Shown here one piece after another: positions 30,768 to 41,469 of a stretch of 41,469 nucleotides of DNA (its first letter is position 1; each line of letters begins with the position of its first letter). Position numbers and translations under genes: made by a program. The notes beneath the pieces were generated by a model. The model saw nothing but the letters and a program-made list of their open reading frames with translations, was not told where the DNA came from and did not search any database. This DNA comes from Zychaea mexicana. Lineage: Eukaryota; Mucoromycota; Mucoromycetes; Mucorales; Lichtheimiaceae. The stretch covers positions 1 to 41,469 of the forward strand of contig NW_026516882.1 in NCBI RefSeq assembly GCF_025766255.1, read 5' to 3'.

Positions 30768-33700
30768 TTACGCCAACATCTTTTTAGGCAACGGAATAAC
30801 GACTGTTCTACCACTTGCGTGCGTTTGATCGCCGTATTTTACAACTGCCACTTGACTATACAGACGATGAACGGGCACGATGCAGTGCATGTCCTCAGCA
30901 AGGAAGTGGCTACGCCATGTCTCCAGATATTCATCCACGAACAACGACTCATTACTGCTGTAAATGCTATGCCAGCGAACAAAGGCAAAAACATGTTCTT
31001 TGAGCTGGGCGTCGACCTTTAACTCGTGGCGGAAGAAGTACTGGATTTAGCACGGCCAAGCGATCAGTTCGCCTCGATCTTCTGCTTCATACAGCACCTG
31101 TGCGTGCGCACCACGCCGCGATCTTGCTTCTTTGCTCCTATAGAGCTGACCCATAATAGTGATTGTCTTCATCTTGTTATAACGATTGTTCACAAACACC
31201 TGACTACCCTGCACATCTCTGTAATGGTCCAGATGGGTGCCATAAACGGATCGATAAAAGGCCAGAAGGAAAGTATATACTGGGTCAGGCATAAACGTTG
31301 CTGGTGCAAAATCTAACGGGTATGCATCTGGTGGTAGTGGCTCGCCTCCAGTGGCCTGTTCAGTACTAGTCGACAGCGCAAAAAATCTGTGTGGATCGAA
31401 CGCACCACTCGTAGTGTCACCAGTTTGCTTCATCGGCTGCACGATGTCCAAAAAGCGATTCAAGAAGGCAAATGGCTTAGCTTGTCCATGAAGCGGTCCT
31501 CAAACGACCAGACAAAGTCGCGAGCACCTGTCTTTTGCAAGAACTTCTTCATGAACGCCATCTCGAATGAATCCTTCTGGTTCGTATCGATCTCCTTTAA
31601 ATATCCATTATATCTCTCAAAACTAAAGAGCCAGAAAGCATATAAAGGTCCAAAATCCTCAATCGTTACATCCAAGTGCATATGCAGATGCATATTTGGC
31701 GTGATTTGCTCTCTGCCATATATGCGTTCGACACCACGACAAAAGTCCAGCAAAAACGTGTTGGCTCCTTCTATCTCGTTCATGGTGACGGAAGGCTTGA
31801 CCAGCAATCGACAGGCGTTTACGAAGCTCAGCCAGTGAGCGAGAAGATGGCGGGGCAGATGGTTTTGCAAGACGAAGGGCGAGTATACGATACACCACGA
31901 TTTCCAATCATCAGCGGTCATAAAAGAGAAGCCAGCTCCGATCTTCCGCTTCAAGGAAACATAGTCAGGAGGGAGCACGATGCTGTCTGCCAAAACCTGC
32001 ATTTCACAAAGGTCCTGCCTGGTAAGGTCGCTGTTTTCGATCCACATTTTAGTCATACGTTTTGCCATACCAAGAAACAAGTTGTGCATTGGATCGATGA
32101 TCGTGCAGCGAACGGGATCGAAGTATTCAAGGTGGTGCAATTCAGACCATCGTGTTCCGGTGTCACGTTCGATCTGTCGGCGAGCAGCAAGTGTCTCGGC
32201 TTGTCGCCATTGCTGGGCGTTCTCTCGATTGTCTTCGCGTGTCCGCAATTCCCATTCGTCCAAATTGAATCCGAGTAGTCGATGTCTGATGTGCCAGGGA
32301 AAACGGGAAATTGGCGAGCGCACTTATGGCAAGCACAAGTACTTGCGTGCGAGGTGAATCCACTTGTTTTCTGGCGGCAGGTATATTAAAGCATTGAGTA
32401 GGAGTGCCAAACGTACTTGCGCTCCATCTGGACACTCATTCGTCCCGATCGTTTTCCAGTCATACCACTGAAGCAAATCATCAACCAATGGGCGCAGGTA
32501 ATGATCCATGTCAGATGTGCTGGGTTCTCGAGGACCTGGCATTACTCCAACGAGTATAACGTTTTCGGTTTTGTAGCGCTCAGATCGGGGGAGATTGTTG
32601 ACAGTTAGGTAAATTGCACCACAAGAGTAAGTCGAATTTATGAACGGGCCAAACCAGTCAACGTTGAGGTAAGCAAAAGCGATCGAATCTCTTCGACGAA
32701 TCAACGACCAGCACGATCAACAAGATCTCGCCACATGTCACCATCCTAAACGTCAAAAAAAGCATTTGCCACACTTTTGCAATCGCGCCATGCTTCGATC
32801 ATTGCTGCAAATCCCGGTCGCTTGAACAGTCGCTCAATACTCGCAGACAAGGGCTGGTAAGCAAATTCTTTAATCGGTAACAGGCTTTTACCCGTGGATC
32901 GAAACAGTACTTGACCACAGAGGCGGTTGTAACGGATATCATCATTCGTGCATGTGCGTGGGCAATCTGGAGTCAAAAGGTAAATGCTATGGCATTTAGG
33001 GCAAAATACATAACGACGCAGGGAATCGATCTGGGCAGAGATGCCAGTGATTCGACGCAAGGTAGCAAGAGAGAGAGAAAGGCGGTCGGTGGACGGGAGT
33101 GGAAGATCTTCAAGGAGGAGTCCACAAAACTCAATAAGCGCCGTTGACATATGCTCAGACATAAGGTGCAGCTGGAAGAGGACAAGGAAAACAATGACAA
33201 GGACATAGGGATGCGAATATCCCGAAAGCAATGATGTGCGTGCAGGAGAACTTGTAGTAGCATCTTTTGGAAGGTATGAGAAATTTTAAACGATTGTAAT
33301 AAAATGGGTTGCCTTGGACACATATTAGCATATACACACCTCCTTCCTCGTCAATGCTGGCTGTCTCAATTACATTGCCATTGTCACCATCGATCTCCCA
33401 TTCGACATCGTCTGCATCAAGCAAGCGATCGTCGCTTGCTATTGATTCCTCTTCTTCCTCAACCCCAAAGACAGTGTCCTCAGCAGAGAACGATAACCGG
33501 CGAACGGCAGCAACAGCTATATACGTTCAACTATAATTATTTTTTACTCTTTACTACTTTTCGATCGCTTATCTCAGCATACCAGGAGAACGGGAGGGAG
33601 AAGGCTCATTCAAAACGCCATCGTCAATATCCATAGCATCGATATCCATATTATTCGCTGATGCCGACGGTGACGGTTGGGAGGGTGAAGCCTGCTCACC

Positions 33701-33938
33701 TTCAAATGTAGCTATAATTGCACTCACTGTAATACGAAATATTTTATTTATACAGTACCAACACTTGATATCCTACATCAGCAGCCATACCATTGTGCGA
33801 CATTCTAGATCTTGCAGCATTCACAGAACGTTGAGTATGCTGTTCTCTTTGCAAGCGGGTAACCTCACGGAAGCCAAGAATAGTGCTTCTACTACATTCT
33901 GGGCAAAAGCATGCAACTAGCTCTGGATTATTCTCCAT
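30768..33938 (-). pseudogene. CACTA transposase (Tnp2-like), broken
   Basis: Exon 1 (from ATG 33936-33938) has Cys pairs (CFCPEC). An acidic low-complexity part (~33340-33720) follows, with probable introns at ~33725-33755 and ~33275-33340. Then: ALIEFC, CPKC...CGQ zinc motif (~32950-33000), DMWRDL, AYLNVDWFGPF (~32640), YLTVNNLPRSERYK, VILVGVMPGPREP, LRPLVDDL, HLEYFDPVRCTIIDPMHN (~32090, a Tnp2 hallmark), SFERYNGYLK (~31600), and a C-terminal part to ~30771 (VPVHRLYSQVAVV, LPKKMLA). Defects: TAG 32746-32748, shifts near 32700, 32330 and 31462, and TAA 31047-31049. Expected activity in the family is cutting and joining element ends. Dead as written, while its neighbour gene is intact. Confidence 0.82.
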
Positions 33939-34577
33939 GACGAGATGGGAATTAGAAAAAGAACAATGATTAAGACGATCGCTCTCTCTTTTCTTTTCTT
34001 TTGTAAGAGTGCACGTGTCCTTTCTTCTAAATCATTCCTGCATCCCTTTATCTTTTCCTCTTATTACACATAATAAAAACAAACGATGTATGTTTCTGCA
34101 TCAAACACATTGATGCATTGCTCTAGTACAAGCTACACAACACAAGGAGCGGAATAGAGAAAACGCATATATAGGGTATTTAAGTATATGGGTCTTTATT
34201 GTTGTTAGAGAGACAAGTAGGTGTGCTGCATCATAATACATAAATTCGATTCCTGTAAACCTAGGATATAAGGGCGCTTATAAAAGAGCAAGATGAGAAA
34301 GTAAAGAAAAGTGGGTGGGGGGTACAGCCCCCCGCCTCTGGTGCTGTCCGTTTTCAAAGGAGTAACGTTTGTAAAATCATAGAGCAACTCATTGAATGCC
34401 CTCTGCATCAGTACACTGGTAGAGAGTACAATCATAGATGCACATGAGCTACCTGGTGCATATCTACTACATTTAGTATATGCACTCTGATGTTTTTTCT
34501 AGCTCATACCCCCAAAGCTTGACATCCAACTATAAAGCTTTTTTTAAACTACTGAATATTTGGTTTTTCGCGCGGTG

Positions 34578-35580
34578 TAATGTATGAAGACGATTAAGCA
34601 TGTTTCAGACTCCTCCTCAATGCTTTCCTTTCTGACTTTGGCGCATCTCAAGCTATTTTTGTGTCTTATTTCCAACGACAGTGGATAGACAGCGTTGGTG
34701 GTGAAGGTGTTGAGCGCTGGGTAGCATGTTTCCAGCCCGAAGCCTTTAGCAACATGCAAGCAAACAACTACGTCGAGTCTTGGCATAACTAGCTCAAAAT
34801 GCATTACCTGAAGCGCAAGAAAATCCATCGATTGGACTTGCTGATCCATGTATTAGCTAAAGACGTTGCATTTGACATCGTCGAGGAAATCAAACGCTTG
34901 CTCGCTAATGTTCGTCGTATGGGTGCATACGAGCATACTCTGCGTGAACAAGAAATAAAAGTAGAAGCTATCGAGCATACAAAACTGCACAGTATGGTTC
35001 AACAATTCTCATCCAGAGAATACTTGTGTACCTCGTTCACAAATGAATGTATTATTTATACGGTATGTAACCTGTGTTATTGACTAGCATACATTTGATT
35101 GTTTGATTAATAGGATACATTGTTTATCCTTAGATAACTACTGAAAGTAGCCAAATTGTTTCTTGCTCGTGCCCTCAATACCAAAAACACTACTTTCCCT
35201 GCAAACATATGTTCCTTATCGAGCAGGCGGTGAGCAACATCACAGTGCGACCATCCCTAAAGGATTGGTTAGCAGCTGTCCAAAATACAAACAGTACTAC
35301 ATCAAGCACCCGCAATAGTATTACACGCCCACCTACCCAAAATCAATTGCAACGCAATGACGGACCAAAGGATAGCCTTAAGCGCGCATTAAAGAAGCAT
35401 ATTAGTAAGGCAAATGCCATGATGCGTCGCGTAGACAAATCTATTATAGATAATAGCAAAGCTGATGAGGTTGCCCAGTTGCTCGCCACAGTTGAAAAAT
35501 GGACAAACGACTTTGATACCTCCCTGAACAACATCCTTTCCACACCGCCGAATTCCAACTTCCAAAGGCAAAACCCATAG
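34578..35580 (+). pseudogene. MULE-C transposase, 3' part
   Basis: Resumes as MYEDD, then TAA at 34595-34597, then VSYFQRQWIDSVGGEGVERW and the catalytic Glu in NYVESWHN (~34775), followed by TAG 34790-34792 in place of Gln. A 71-nt intron lies at 35063-35133 (GTATGT...CTTAG), at the same place as the 82-nt introns of MULE-A and B. The last exon has an intact SWIM finger, CSCPQYQKHYFPCKH (~35168-35205), and a helical tail ending with TAG 35578-35580. The sequence is about half-identical in protein to A/B, so it belongs to a different lineage. Confidence 0.87.
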
Positions 35581-35747
35581 ACCTTTTCTTAATCTTCTTT
35601 CTATTCTAATATTATCGCTTCATTATCTTTTGTATAAAATATCATTGTATTTATGTCTGTTTGAATATTCTCTTCTATAAAAAATCATCTTTCTATCCAT
35701 ATACAATGCGCTCGATCTCCCAATACTCTACCTATAAATTTATGTCA

Positions 35748-37076
35748 ATCCAACTGCTTACTTCTATCGTGTACAAAGCAACTACACTGGTGATGGATAA
35801 GGCCATAACGAACGGATCCGATCATTGTTGCTACATTGATCTCGTATTTGTGTGGATCATTGTTGCAAGGTTGAGATACAAAGGCTGGATGCTGTGATGG
35901 CCGATCCATAAGGTAGGTCGTTGTGTAAGAAACAAAAAGCATACTTCGATTCCATTCAATGATGTATTGACATCCATCCCACAATAGCATCCCCTCCCTT
36001 TAGCTCCATGCCTACAATATCATTTCGTTTTCGTGCAAATGTGCAAGTGATCGTATGTATATATGCGTATTTGTATGTGCCATATAATGTATAGATCGTG
36101 TATGTATAGCGAATTGTGTTTGTAACGTGTGGTGCAGGGTATAACATAAACGCAGCGCAGAACCTATAGAAATAAGAAATCAAACCTACAAGTGCTAACT
36201 TCATATACAACATATCTTATTCCTTTCCATAGCTTGTCAGTTTTCTATCAATGAAACAAACCTTAGGTATCAGCAGTGCTTGTGGGTACTTGATACAGTG
36301 GATGGATGGCAAGGGCGAGCTGAGAGCAGGCACGAAAAGTGTTAAATATCTTTACTACAGTCTATAAAGAATAAACGAAAAAGATCCTCGCCCTAACCTC
36401 TTCCTTTTCCATCAACTAATGAGTCTTGATTCCTGTGATTAAATAAAAGTTTAAATGATTCACCAACAATACCGCTACCAGAACTGCATTCACAATGTGC
36501 TTTTGCAACGCAAACAAAGAGCAAGTGTGTGGTAGTTTCTTAACCGCGTTCTGTAAAAGCAAGGAAAAAAAAGCTTTCACAATTCGTACCAAGTCGGTCA
36601 AGCGAATCGTTCAAATAAAATGAGTTGTGTGCTAATGCCAACGATGCTGCTTCGATTGATCCCTTCAAAATGAGTGTTTCTCAACAATGAATACGTTCTA
36701 AAGAAACATTAAGAAAGCAACCATCGCGTTTGTTGTTATTACCGCGTTACATAGAATAAAACAAAGAAATAGTACTTTTCATTCCTTTTCATCCCTCCAT
36801 TTAAAACCGTTACCTTTTGAATTAGGTCAGGTTGTTGGCATTTTCATGTAGATCTGCAATTAGGAACGGTTTCTTTGTTGCTTTAGAGAATGCTCTTAGA
36901 TGAGCTGAAAAAAAACATTTTTATAAAGGAATATAAGGCACTTGGTAAAATTCTCTTCCCCTCAAATGCCCCTCTGCTGCCTAGTACAGTGTCTCTGGCG
37001 GCTGACCTTAAAATTCAAAAAAATTGAGGGGGGGGGAACTACCAACTCTTATTTTTGTGCCGGAATAAGGGAATTG
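35748..37076 (-). repeat. MULE-C right terminal inverted repeat
   Basis: Inverted partner of 25089-26417, the same length. Ends GGGAATTG at 37076. Confidence 0.88.
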
Positions 37077-37263
37077 CAAGATGAATGGCACACTATGTAG
37101 TTACAATGCTTTTTTTTATCGCTCACAAAACATATACTGCTGCACTCAATTTTTTCTCCAAGTCCCTTTATTCTGTGCCTGCTACCCTTCACCTATCTGA
37201 CTTTCAAAAAAATTGAAAACTGGGGGGGGGCCAAAGTTAAAATCAGGGCATTAAAGGAACTTG
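37077..37263 (-). repeat. Outer A-type MULE terminal repeat, mirror of 24901-25088
   Basis: Starts CAAGATGAATGG and ends TTAAAGGAACTTG, one base shorter than its partner (a G/C-run or T-run difference). Followed by TGCTTTATT (37264-37272), the inverted form of AATAAAGCA. Confidence 0.8.
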
Positions 37264-37272
37264 TGCTTTATT

Positions 37273-38319
37273 CTTATCCTGATCACTCTCCTCATGCTTT
37301 GTTCGCTTCGCTCAGTTTGTGCTTCACACATAGGTTGACACTATGCTTATTCCCTGTCTTAATTACTCTACCAATGCTTTCTTCGCTGGGTGGCGAATAA
37401 TAGCTGATAGTGGAATATTGTTTATTTTTATGATAAAAGCAGATAAAATAGAAGAAAAATAGAGGGTATATTTTTCTTTCGATATTTTATTGTTGCAAGT
37501 GACAGTTTCCTTTTATATCGATGCGAGCGAGCCACCATAGAGGCCTCTGAGAAGCCCTCTTTTGGAAGGAAAATAGAAAATGTATCTTCTATTACTACAT
37601 TGGGGTATCGTATTCTCTATTCAGAGTGAAATGAGAGCAACCTATAAGTATGAAAAAAATGAGAAAAAAGAAATGTGGTTGAATCGCCACAACAATTATA
37701 TGAGTAGATAGCTAAGATGTGACTTAATTAGTAGGATTTTTAGTAGGGCACTGTAGGGTGTTTAGTTGATGAGAAACCCCTTTGAGAAAATAATTCTCCA
37801 AAAAAAGTCATCAGTTACTATGTAAAGTAATAATCTAGAGATGTGACTGCTAATTTTGAGCCTACCAATGACTGCACAGCATTTGATTTATATAACAGAA
37901 TTCTTATCATAGCTCTGTAGTACATCTCATTGGCTAGTAATAGCTCTGAGAATAAAGTTTTCTCAAGAAAAAAAGCCTATATACTATGTGACTGCTATTG
38001 CCGTTTTGGTATGTTGTTGCCATATATGATAGATACATGTATTGCAATTTACAGCACTGTAGCTACAATATTGCACCTTCTAGAAGTCTTAATCCACCTT
38101 AAATAAAGCTACTATTAGTGATTTTTACACATCCTCTTATGTAATGTCTAAAATAAGCAATGTGACTGTCTTCAGTAAAAACATATTTAGATGTATATAC
38201 ATCATCTGTATATGCCTACAAAGTTTTATAGCAATAGCATTAATAATAGATGAGCTATGATCTATAGAAGGAGAGATATTTAAGGATGGATTAACTAAAA
38301 AACACCTATATACTAAACC
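37273..38319 (-). repeat. R repeat, copy 5 (inverted)
   Basis: Reverse complement of copy 4, ending at CTATATACTAAACC. The next base begins apparently unique, more GC-rich DNA, so this is the clean outer edge of R, without an adjoining F unit. The R-type 70-codon frame is broken here by TAG (ATAGAG context near 37617). Confidence 0.85.
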
Positions 38320-40247
38320 TGCTCGCTCACTGGCGTTCGCTGCCAGGCCCCTAAACCCGTTGCGCTTAATACCCTTCTTTTCAGCCTATTGAGTGTCTTA
38401 ATGCCCCACAATGTCCTATGTTCATGGGTAACATAGCTGCTGGCCATCTGGCCAATGCAGTAAGATTAGGCGGATCGCGTGAACAACAGCATTTGCATCT
38501 GTGTCCGTGTAAGCATGGAACCTGCATACCTGCGGAAATGCTTCTGTTCCTTGTTTTCACAAAATTCAGCTCCACAATAACAAGCTTCAACGACGACGTA
38601 TTGATGCTGATGTTCTCTTTTTAGTTTGCAGGTTTAATTCTTCAACTGGGCAATCCAGTGTCTCTTACACAAAAAATCCATAGACCGGTCTTTTTATTTC
38701 CATAGCGTTTCCTTCATCACTATAGCACTATAGCGTCAGCAGAAATTGTAAAGATCACATACCGATTATTTTTTGTCTAAGCTTGAATAGTCTGCTGGAT
38801 CTAAGCCTGGATCTGTGCAAAGATGATATGAGCAGGACGATGGATTGCCTATTTTTTTTTGGTCGTGAGACATAGATTCCAAAGTGATCGGTGCTGTTGC
38901 TGTTCGGTGTGATGGGATCTTTGTTTGTATGTTTATACAAGTTGCACCAACAATATAATCAAAAAATTAGTACTGGATACCGTCTTTGTTTGAATTGCTG
39001 TGTACCTCTCCTTTTCTTTACAAGAAAAAACACCGGCTGGCATAGAACATATTCATACGAGTTCGTATGTACGTGCAATGGCGTTGTTAATATCAGAAAA
39101 CGCCGGTTTTGACCAGCAATTGGAATGACCACTGAGGTTGTGTAAAACGTGTGTTGTATATTCGTGCGTCAAAGTTTTATATGTGTTCGAGTGCTGTGGG
39201 TACCACTGCCGCCTTAGTTTTCTCATTTTGATATGATAAACACGCGTGGCCAACACTCTGTATATATTACATCGTTGCAGGCGTGAAGATCTGCTAATCG
39301 TCATCCAGAGAAATTGTTGTATGCAAACATTCGTGAGAAGCACATGGTGTCAGTGATATCAGTAAAAGTGTATGCTGAGTTGTCAGAGATGCTTGTACGA
39401 TCGATGGCTGGGAGCGTTCGTGATATTCATGATTTTTAGAGCTGTGCTGTTCTTTTTCAGCAGCACAGTCACTCAAAGACAGCATGATCATGGTTCACCG
39501 TCATATTCATATGTATACGCTGATAATCAAGCCAAGTTATAAAAAAGAGATCCTTCTGTTTTTATTTCTTTTACTAGCGCCCTCACACAATCCGTCGTAT
39601 CAGCAATCCGACAAAAGAACTGCCGTCCACAGCACATCTTCTAACCCGCTCAAAACATTATGCTTTCTTTTCAAAATTGATCGTCTTTATTCAAAATTTC
39701 TATTCTTCTAGTCCAACACTGTTGCCTTCAGCACACCAAGACCGGCACTCGAAATTATATACCCCCATCACTCATCTACCATCAGCATGCCCATCACAAT
39801 TAAACTAAGCACAACACATCCTGCCCAGCAATCACTCTTGACCACTTACCTGGATCCTCACACATAACAATGATACAAAAACGTAGTATCTACATTACAA
39901 ACCACCGCCGCAAGTTAGAATATGGCTCAAGCTGATCCAGCAATACATATACACCAAAAAGTAAAGTACCTTATCACACCAACAGCATATTGATATGGCT
40001 ACACGATCAACGGTCTTGCACCTGTTCCATAAACAAACAAAATAATCGCCCATCCAAATTCCTCTGCCACCGTCACCAATACCCACAATGGCCGCCGTCA
40101 ATGATCGCGCGTGTACATGCACTTGTTCATCCTATCAATCATTCGTACTATTTAATAAAACAATCCACAAGTGCTAACCAGCTAATATAAAGGAAGATCT
40201 TGAATTAGAAAAACTTACCATGTGGATCATAACTTCGGCAAACGCAT
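38320..40247. other. Apparently single-copy region without a supported gene
   Basis: No repeat shared with the rest of the window. Short frames on both strands lack family resemblance, splice continuity or length. The composition is less AT-rich than the repeats to the left, so this may be host chromosome, possibly with small genes or a decayed element. Confidence 0.4.
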
Positions 40248-40822
40248 ATGTCCGAACAAAAGCAAAGTTCATCCATGGAGAGCCACAGCAACAACACAGT
40301 CTCAGCCTTGATCTTGATAAATCCAAAACGGCAGATGAAGGCATACAGCTTAAGCATACACAGGAACGCTATGAGAACAGGTCGTCCGTTTGAAGCGGCA
40401 GAGCAGCATCCATGCGTAGCATCTTTGGTAAGCACAAGAAAACCAAAACCAAGTCCATCAAGCAAAGGAGCCTTGGAAACAAGCACGCCAAGAAGAGCCA
40501 CAATACGTCAAGCAGAGTTCAAGACACCCACGGAAAAGAGTTCGTCTGCACAATGAGTAGAATATCCAACACGTCCCCGATCTTCGGTGGCAAGAGAATT
40601 GCGAGATGGAGCAAGTCAACGTATACGACAGCCAAAAAAACCAGAGTACGGATTGCAGGTAACAGAGCAACATGGGCGCCGGCATTGCTGGATTCTATTA
40701 TACAAGAGCAGAATAACGTCACCATAGATGGCAGCCAGCACGATTGACGATAGTGACAGGAGAAAAAAACGTTCTGTTGAAGGCAAGGACAGAGCAGCCA
40801 TAGCAAGTAAAGATGACAAAGA
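40248..40822 (+). other. Possible decayed or spliced coding segment
   Basis: From ATG 40248, 102 codons of Ser/Pro/Lys/Arg-rich sequence end in TGA. The same frame stays open beyond it (RPRSSVARELRDGASQRIRQ), then TAG, then MAASTIDDSDRRKKRSVEG to TAA at ~40828. A second frame (40412-40747) overlaps. The charged, repeat-free composition could fit a gag-like or regulatory protein fragment, but I recognise no family. The opposite-strand frames are poly-Leu/Phe translations of this A-rich strand. Confidence 0.2.
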
Positions 40823-41303
40823 CGCGTAATGTTCGAGTGGCGTAAAGTGAGATGCAGCAAGCGTGACCAGATGGCAATGAAGGTCGTTGAAAGATGAAGC
40901 AATGTTGAGTAATAGTGAGTAGCAAAAGAACTTTGGTAAAAAAAAAGGCAAAGTAAAAAGTAAAGCAGGAAGAAGAGGGAAGAAAAGAAAAAAAAAGAAG
41001 AGCGAAACAGCAGCGGTACCCCTTGCTTCAGGTATATATACCGTTCTGGGGCCCCGAGCCCATCGGAAGAAGATGCTTTCCCATACATGCAGTGGTGGTA
41101 GTGGTAACCATGACAACCGCGGCTTTACCCCTTTCAACCCTTTTCCCATGCTTCCTTTCTTTCCTTTACTGCTTTTGCTACGCCCTTCCTTTTCCATTAC
41201 TCCTCCTTTTACTTTTCGCTACTTCTTGTTTACGCTTCCCTTTTCGTTTTCTCGCTGTCACTCCGCTCGGCTTGTTCCTTATTTTTTTACGTGTGCTACG
41301 TTC

Positions 41304-41469
41304 TTCCCTTTTCGTTCACTCTTGTCATTTTCCCACCCATTCCGTTTTCGTTCACTGCTTGTCATTTCCCCCCCCCATTCCCTTTTCGTTCACTATTTGT
41401 CATTTCCCCCCGTTCCCTTTTCGTTTCTACGTTTTTCTTTTCGTTACCATGGTTCCCTTTTCGTTTCCG
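41304..41469 (+). repeat. Pyrimidine-rich tandem repeat at right edge
   Basis: TTCCCTTTTCGTT begins at 41304, 41340 (one base changed), 41378, 41413 and 41453, i.e. units of 35-40 bp. Several are followed by CACT.TTGTCATTTCCCCCC. C-homopolymers of differing length separate units. It runs off the window end. A looser CT-rich zone starts near 41150. Confidence 0.7.

Larger units (their letters stand above)
28040..34577. mobile_element. CACTA (EnSpm-type) element, 6538 bp, TAA duplication, inside MULE-C transposase
   Basis: Ends CACTGGGC at 28040 and GCGCGGTG at 34577 (inverted: CACCGCGC). TAA flanks it directly at 28037-28039 and 34578-34580, the 3-bp duplication of CACTA elements. Removing the element and one TAA restores an uninterrupted reading frame that aligns residue by residue with MULE-A around IMYEKD. 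Sub-terminal inverted motifs (CAGCTTTATAGTTGG at ~28189; CCAACTATAAAGCT at ~34527) support the ends. It has two convergent genes. Confidence 0.88.
25089..37076 (+). mobile_element. MULE-C: second Mutator-like family, 1329-bp terminal repeats, hosts a CACTA element
   Basis: Ends CAATTCCCTTATTCCGGCAC at 25089 and its complement ending at 37076. Terminal repeats 25089-26417 and 35748-37076 are both 1329 bp and nearly identical. Its terminal bases resemble the A type (CAA.TTCC.TTATTC), but the rest differs. Flanks are TTCATCTTG (left) and CAAGATGAA (right), mirror images and not a direct duplication. Removing the CACTA element leaves about 5.45 kb with a single FAR1/MULE transposase gene. Confidence 0.88.

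Noticed and set aside
31389..32357. Plus-strand frames of 125-200 codons
   Set aside because: These are antisense shadows of the conserved Tnp2-like coding region on the minus strand.
28098..34543. Direct near-repeats GCTTGTCATCC / GCTTGACATCC at the two ends of the nested element as LTRs
   Set aside because: They are too short, and the element has CACTA ends, a 3-bp duplication and a Tnp2-like transposase; they are better read as sub-terminal binding motifs in both orientations.
40519..41197. Two overlapping minus frames of ~190 codons
   Set aside because: Composition is poly-Leu/Phe/Ser from an A-rich opposite strand, the two frames overlap each other, and no family is recognised.

Overview
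This window is eukaryotic, gene-poor and dominated by nested transposable elements. Short GT-AG introns (60-110 nt), FAR1/MULE transposases with SWIM zinc fingers, a CACTA element with a Tnp2-type transposase, Tc1/mariner, pogo-like and ISXO2/Merlin-like transposases, and a high AT content together suggest an early-diverging filamentous fungus, most likely Mucoromycota. That placement is an inference from element content; no housekeeping gene confirms it.

Layout. (1) 1-14902 holds two Mutator-like elements (MULE-A, 759-6533, plus strand; MULE-B, 9134-14902, minus strand). They are mirror images around a centre at 7816-7852, making a palindrome with arms of about 7 kb. Each carries the same 1154-bp AT-rich insert, flanked by a 5-bp target-site duplication, that encodes a small Cys/His protein with unlike-host composition. 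Between them lie two copies of a ~1.05-kb repeat (here called R) and a foldback unit (here called F) built of ~88-bp modules each holding TCACGTGA. (2) 14903-18890 holds an ~80-bp minisatellite, a 640-bp deletion derivative of a pogo-like element, ~1.1 kb of degenerate AATAAAG heptamers, an R fragment and a tRNA-like sequence. (3) 18893-22421 is a broken ISXO2/Merlin-like transposase gene on the minus strand. A Tc1/mariner element (20109-22027) sits in one of its introns. Nearly all stops in both genes are Q or W codons changed in a CpA-to-TpA sense. (4) 23111-23849 has a tRNA-like remnant and a second F unit. (5) 23850-38319 is a second large mirror-symmetric block: R, then an outer piece of A-type terminal repeat, then MULE-C with 1329-bp terminal repeats, then the same pieces inverted. 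Inside the MULE-C transposase gene sits a 6538-bp CACTA element (28040-34577) with a 3-bp TAA duplication. It has two convergent genes: an intact four-exon accessory gene of 296 codons and a broken Tnp2-type transposase. (6) 38320-41469 is less AT-rich and apparently non-repetitive until a pyrimidine-rich tandem repeat at the right edge. No gene there is convincing.

How it fits together: the MULEs are an old-to-young nest (R and minisatellite, then A-type MULE, then C-type MULE, then CACTA). The MULE-B duplication AATAAAGCA shows a normal Mutator insertion, whereas MULE-A and MULE-C have mirror-image flanks instead of direct duplications. That points to recombination or aberrant transposition through their long inverted repeats, or in part to assembly artefact. 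Most transposases are dead, by nonsense changes and single-base homopolymer indels.
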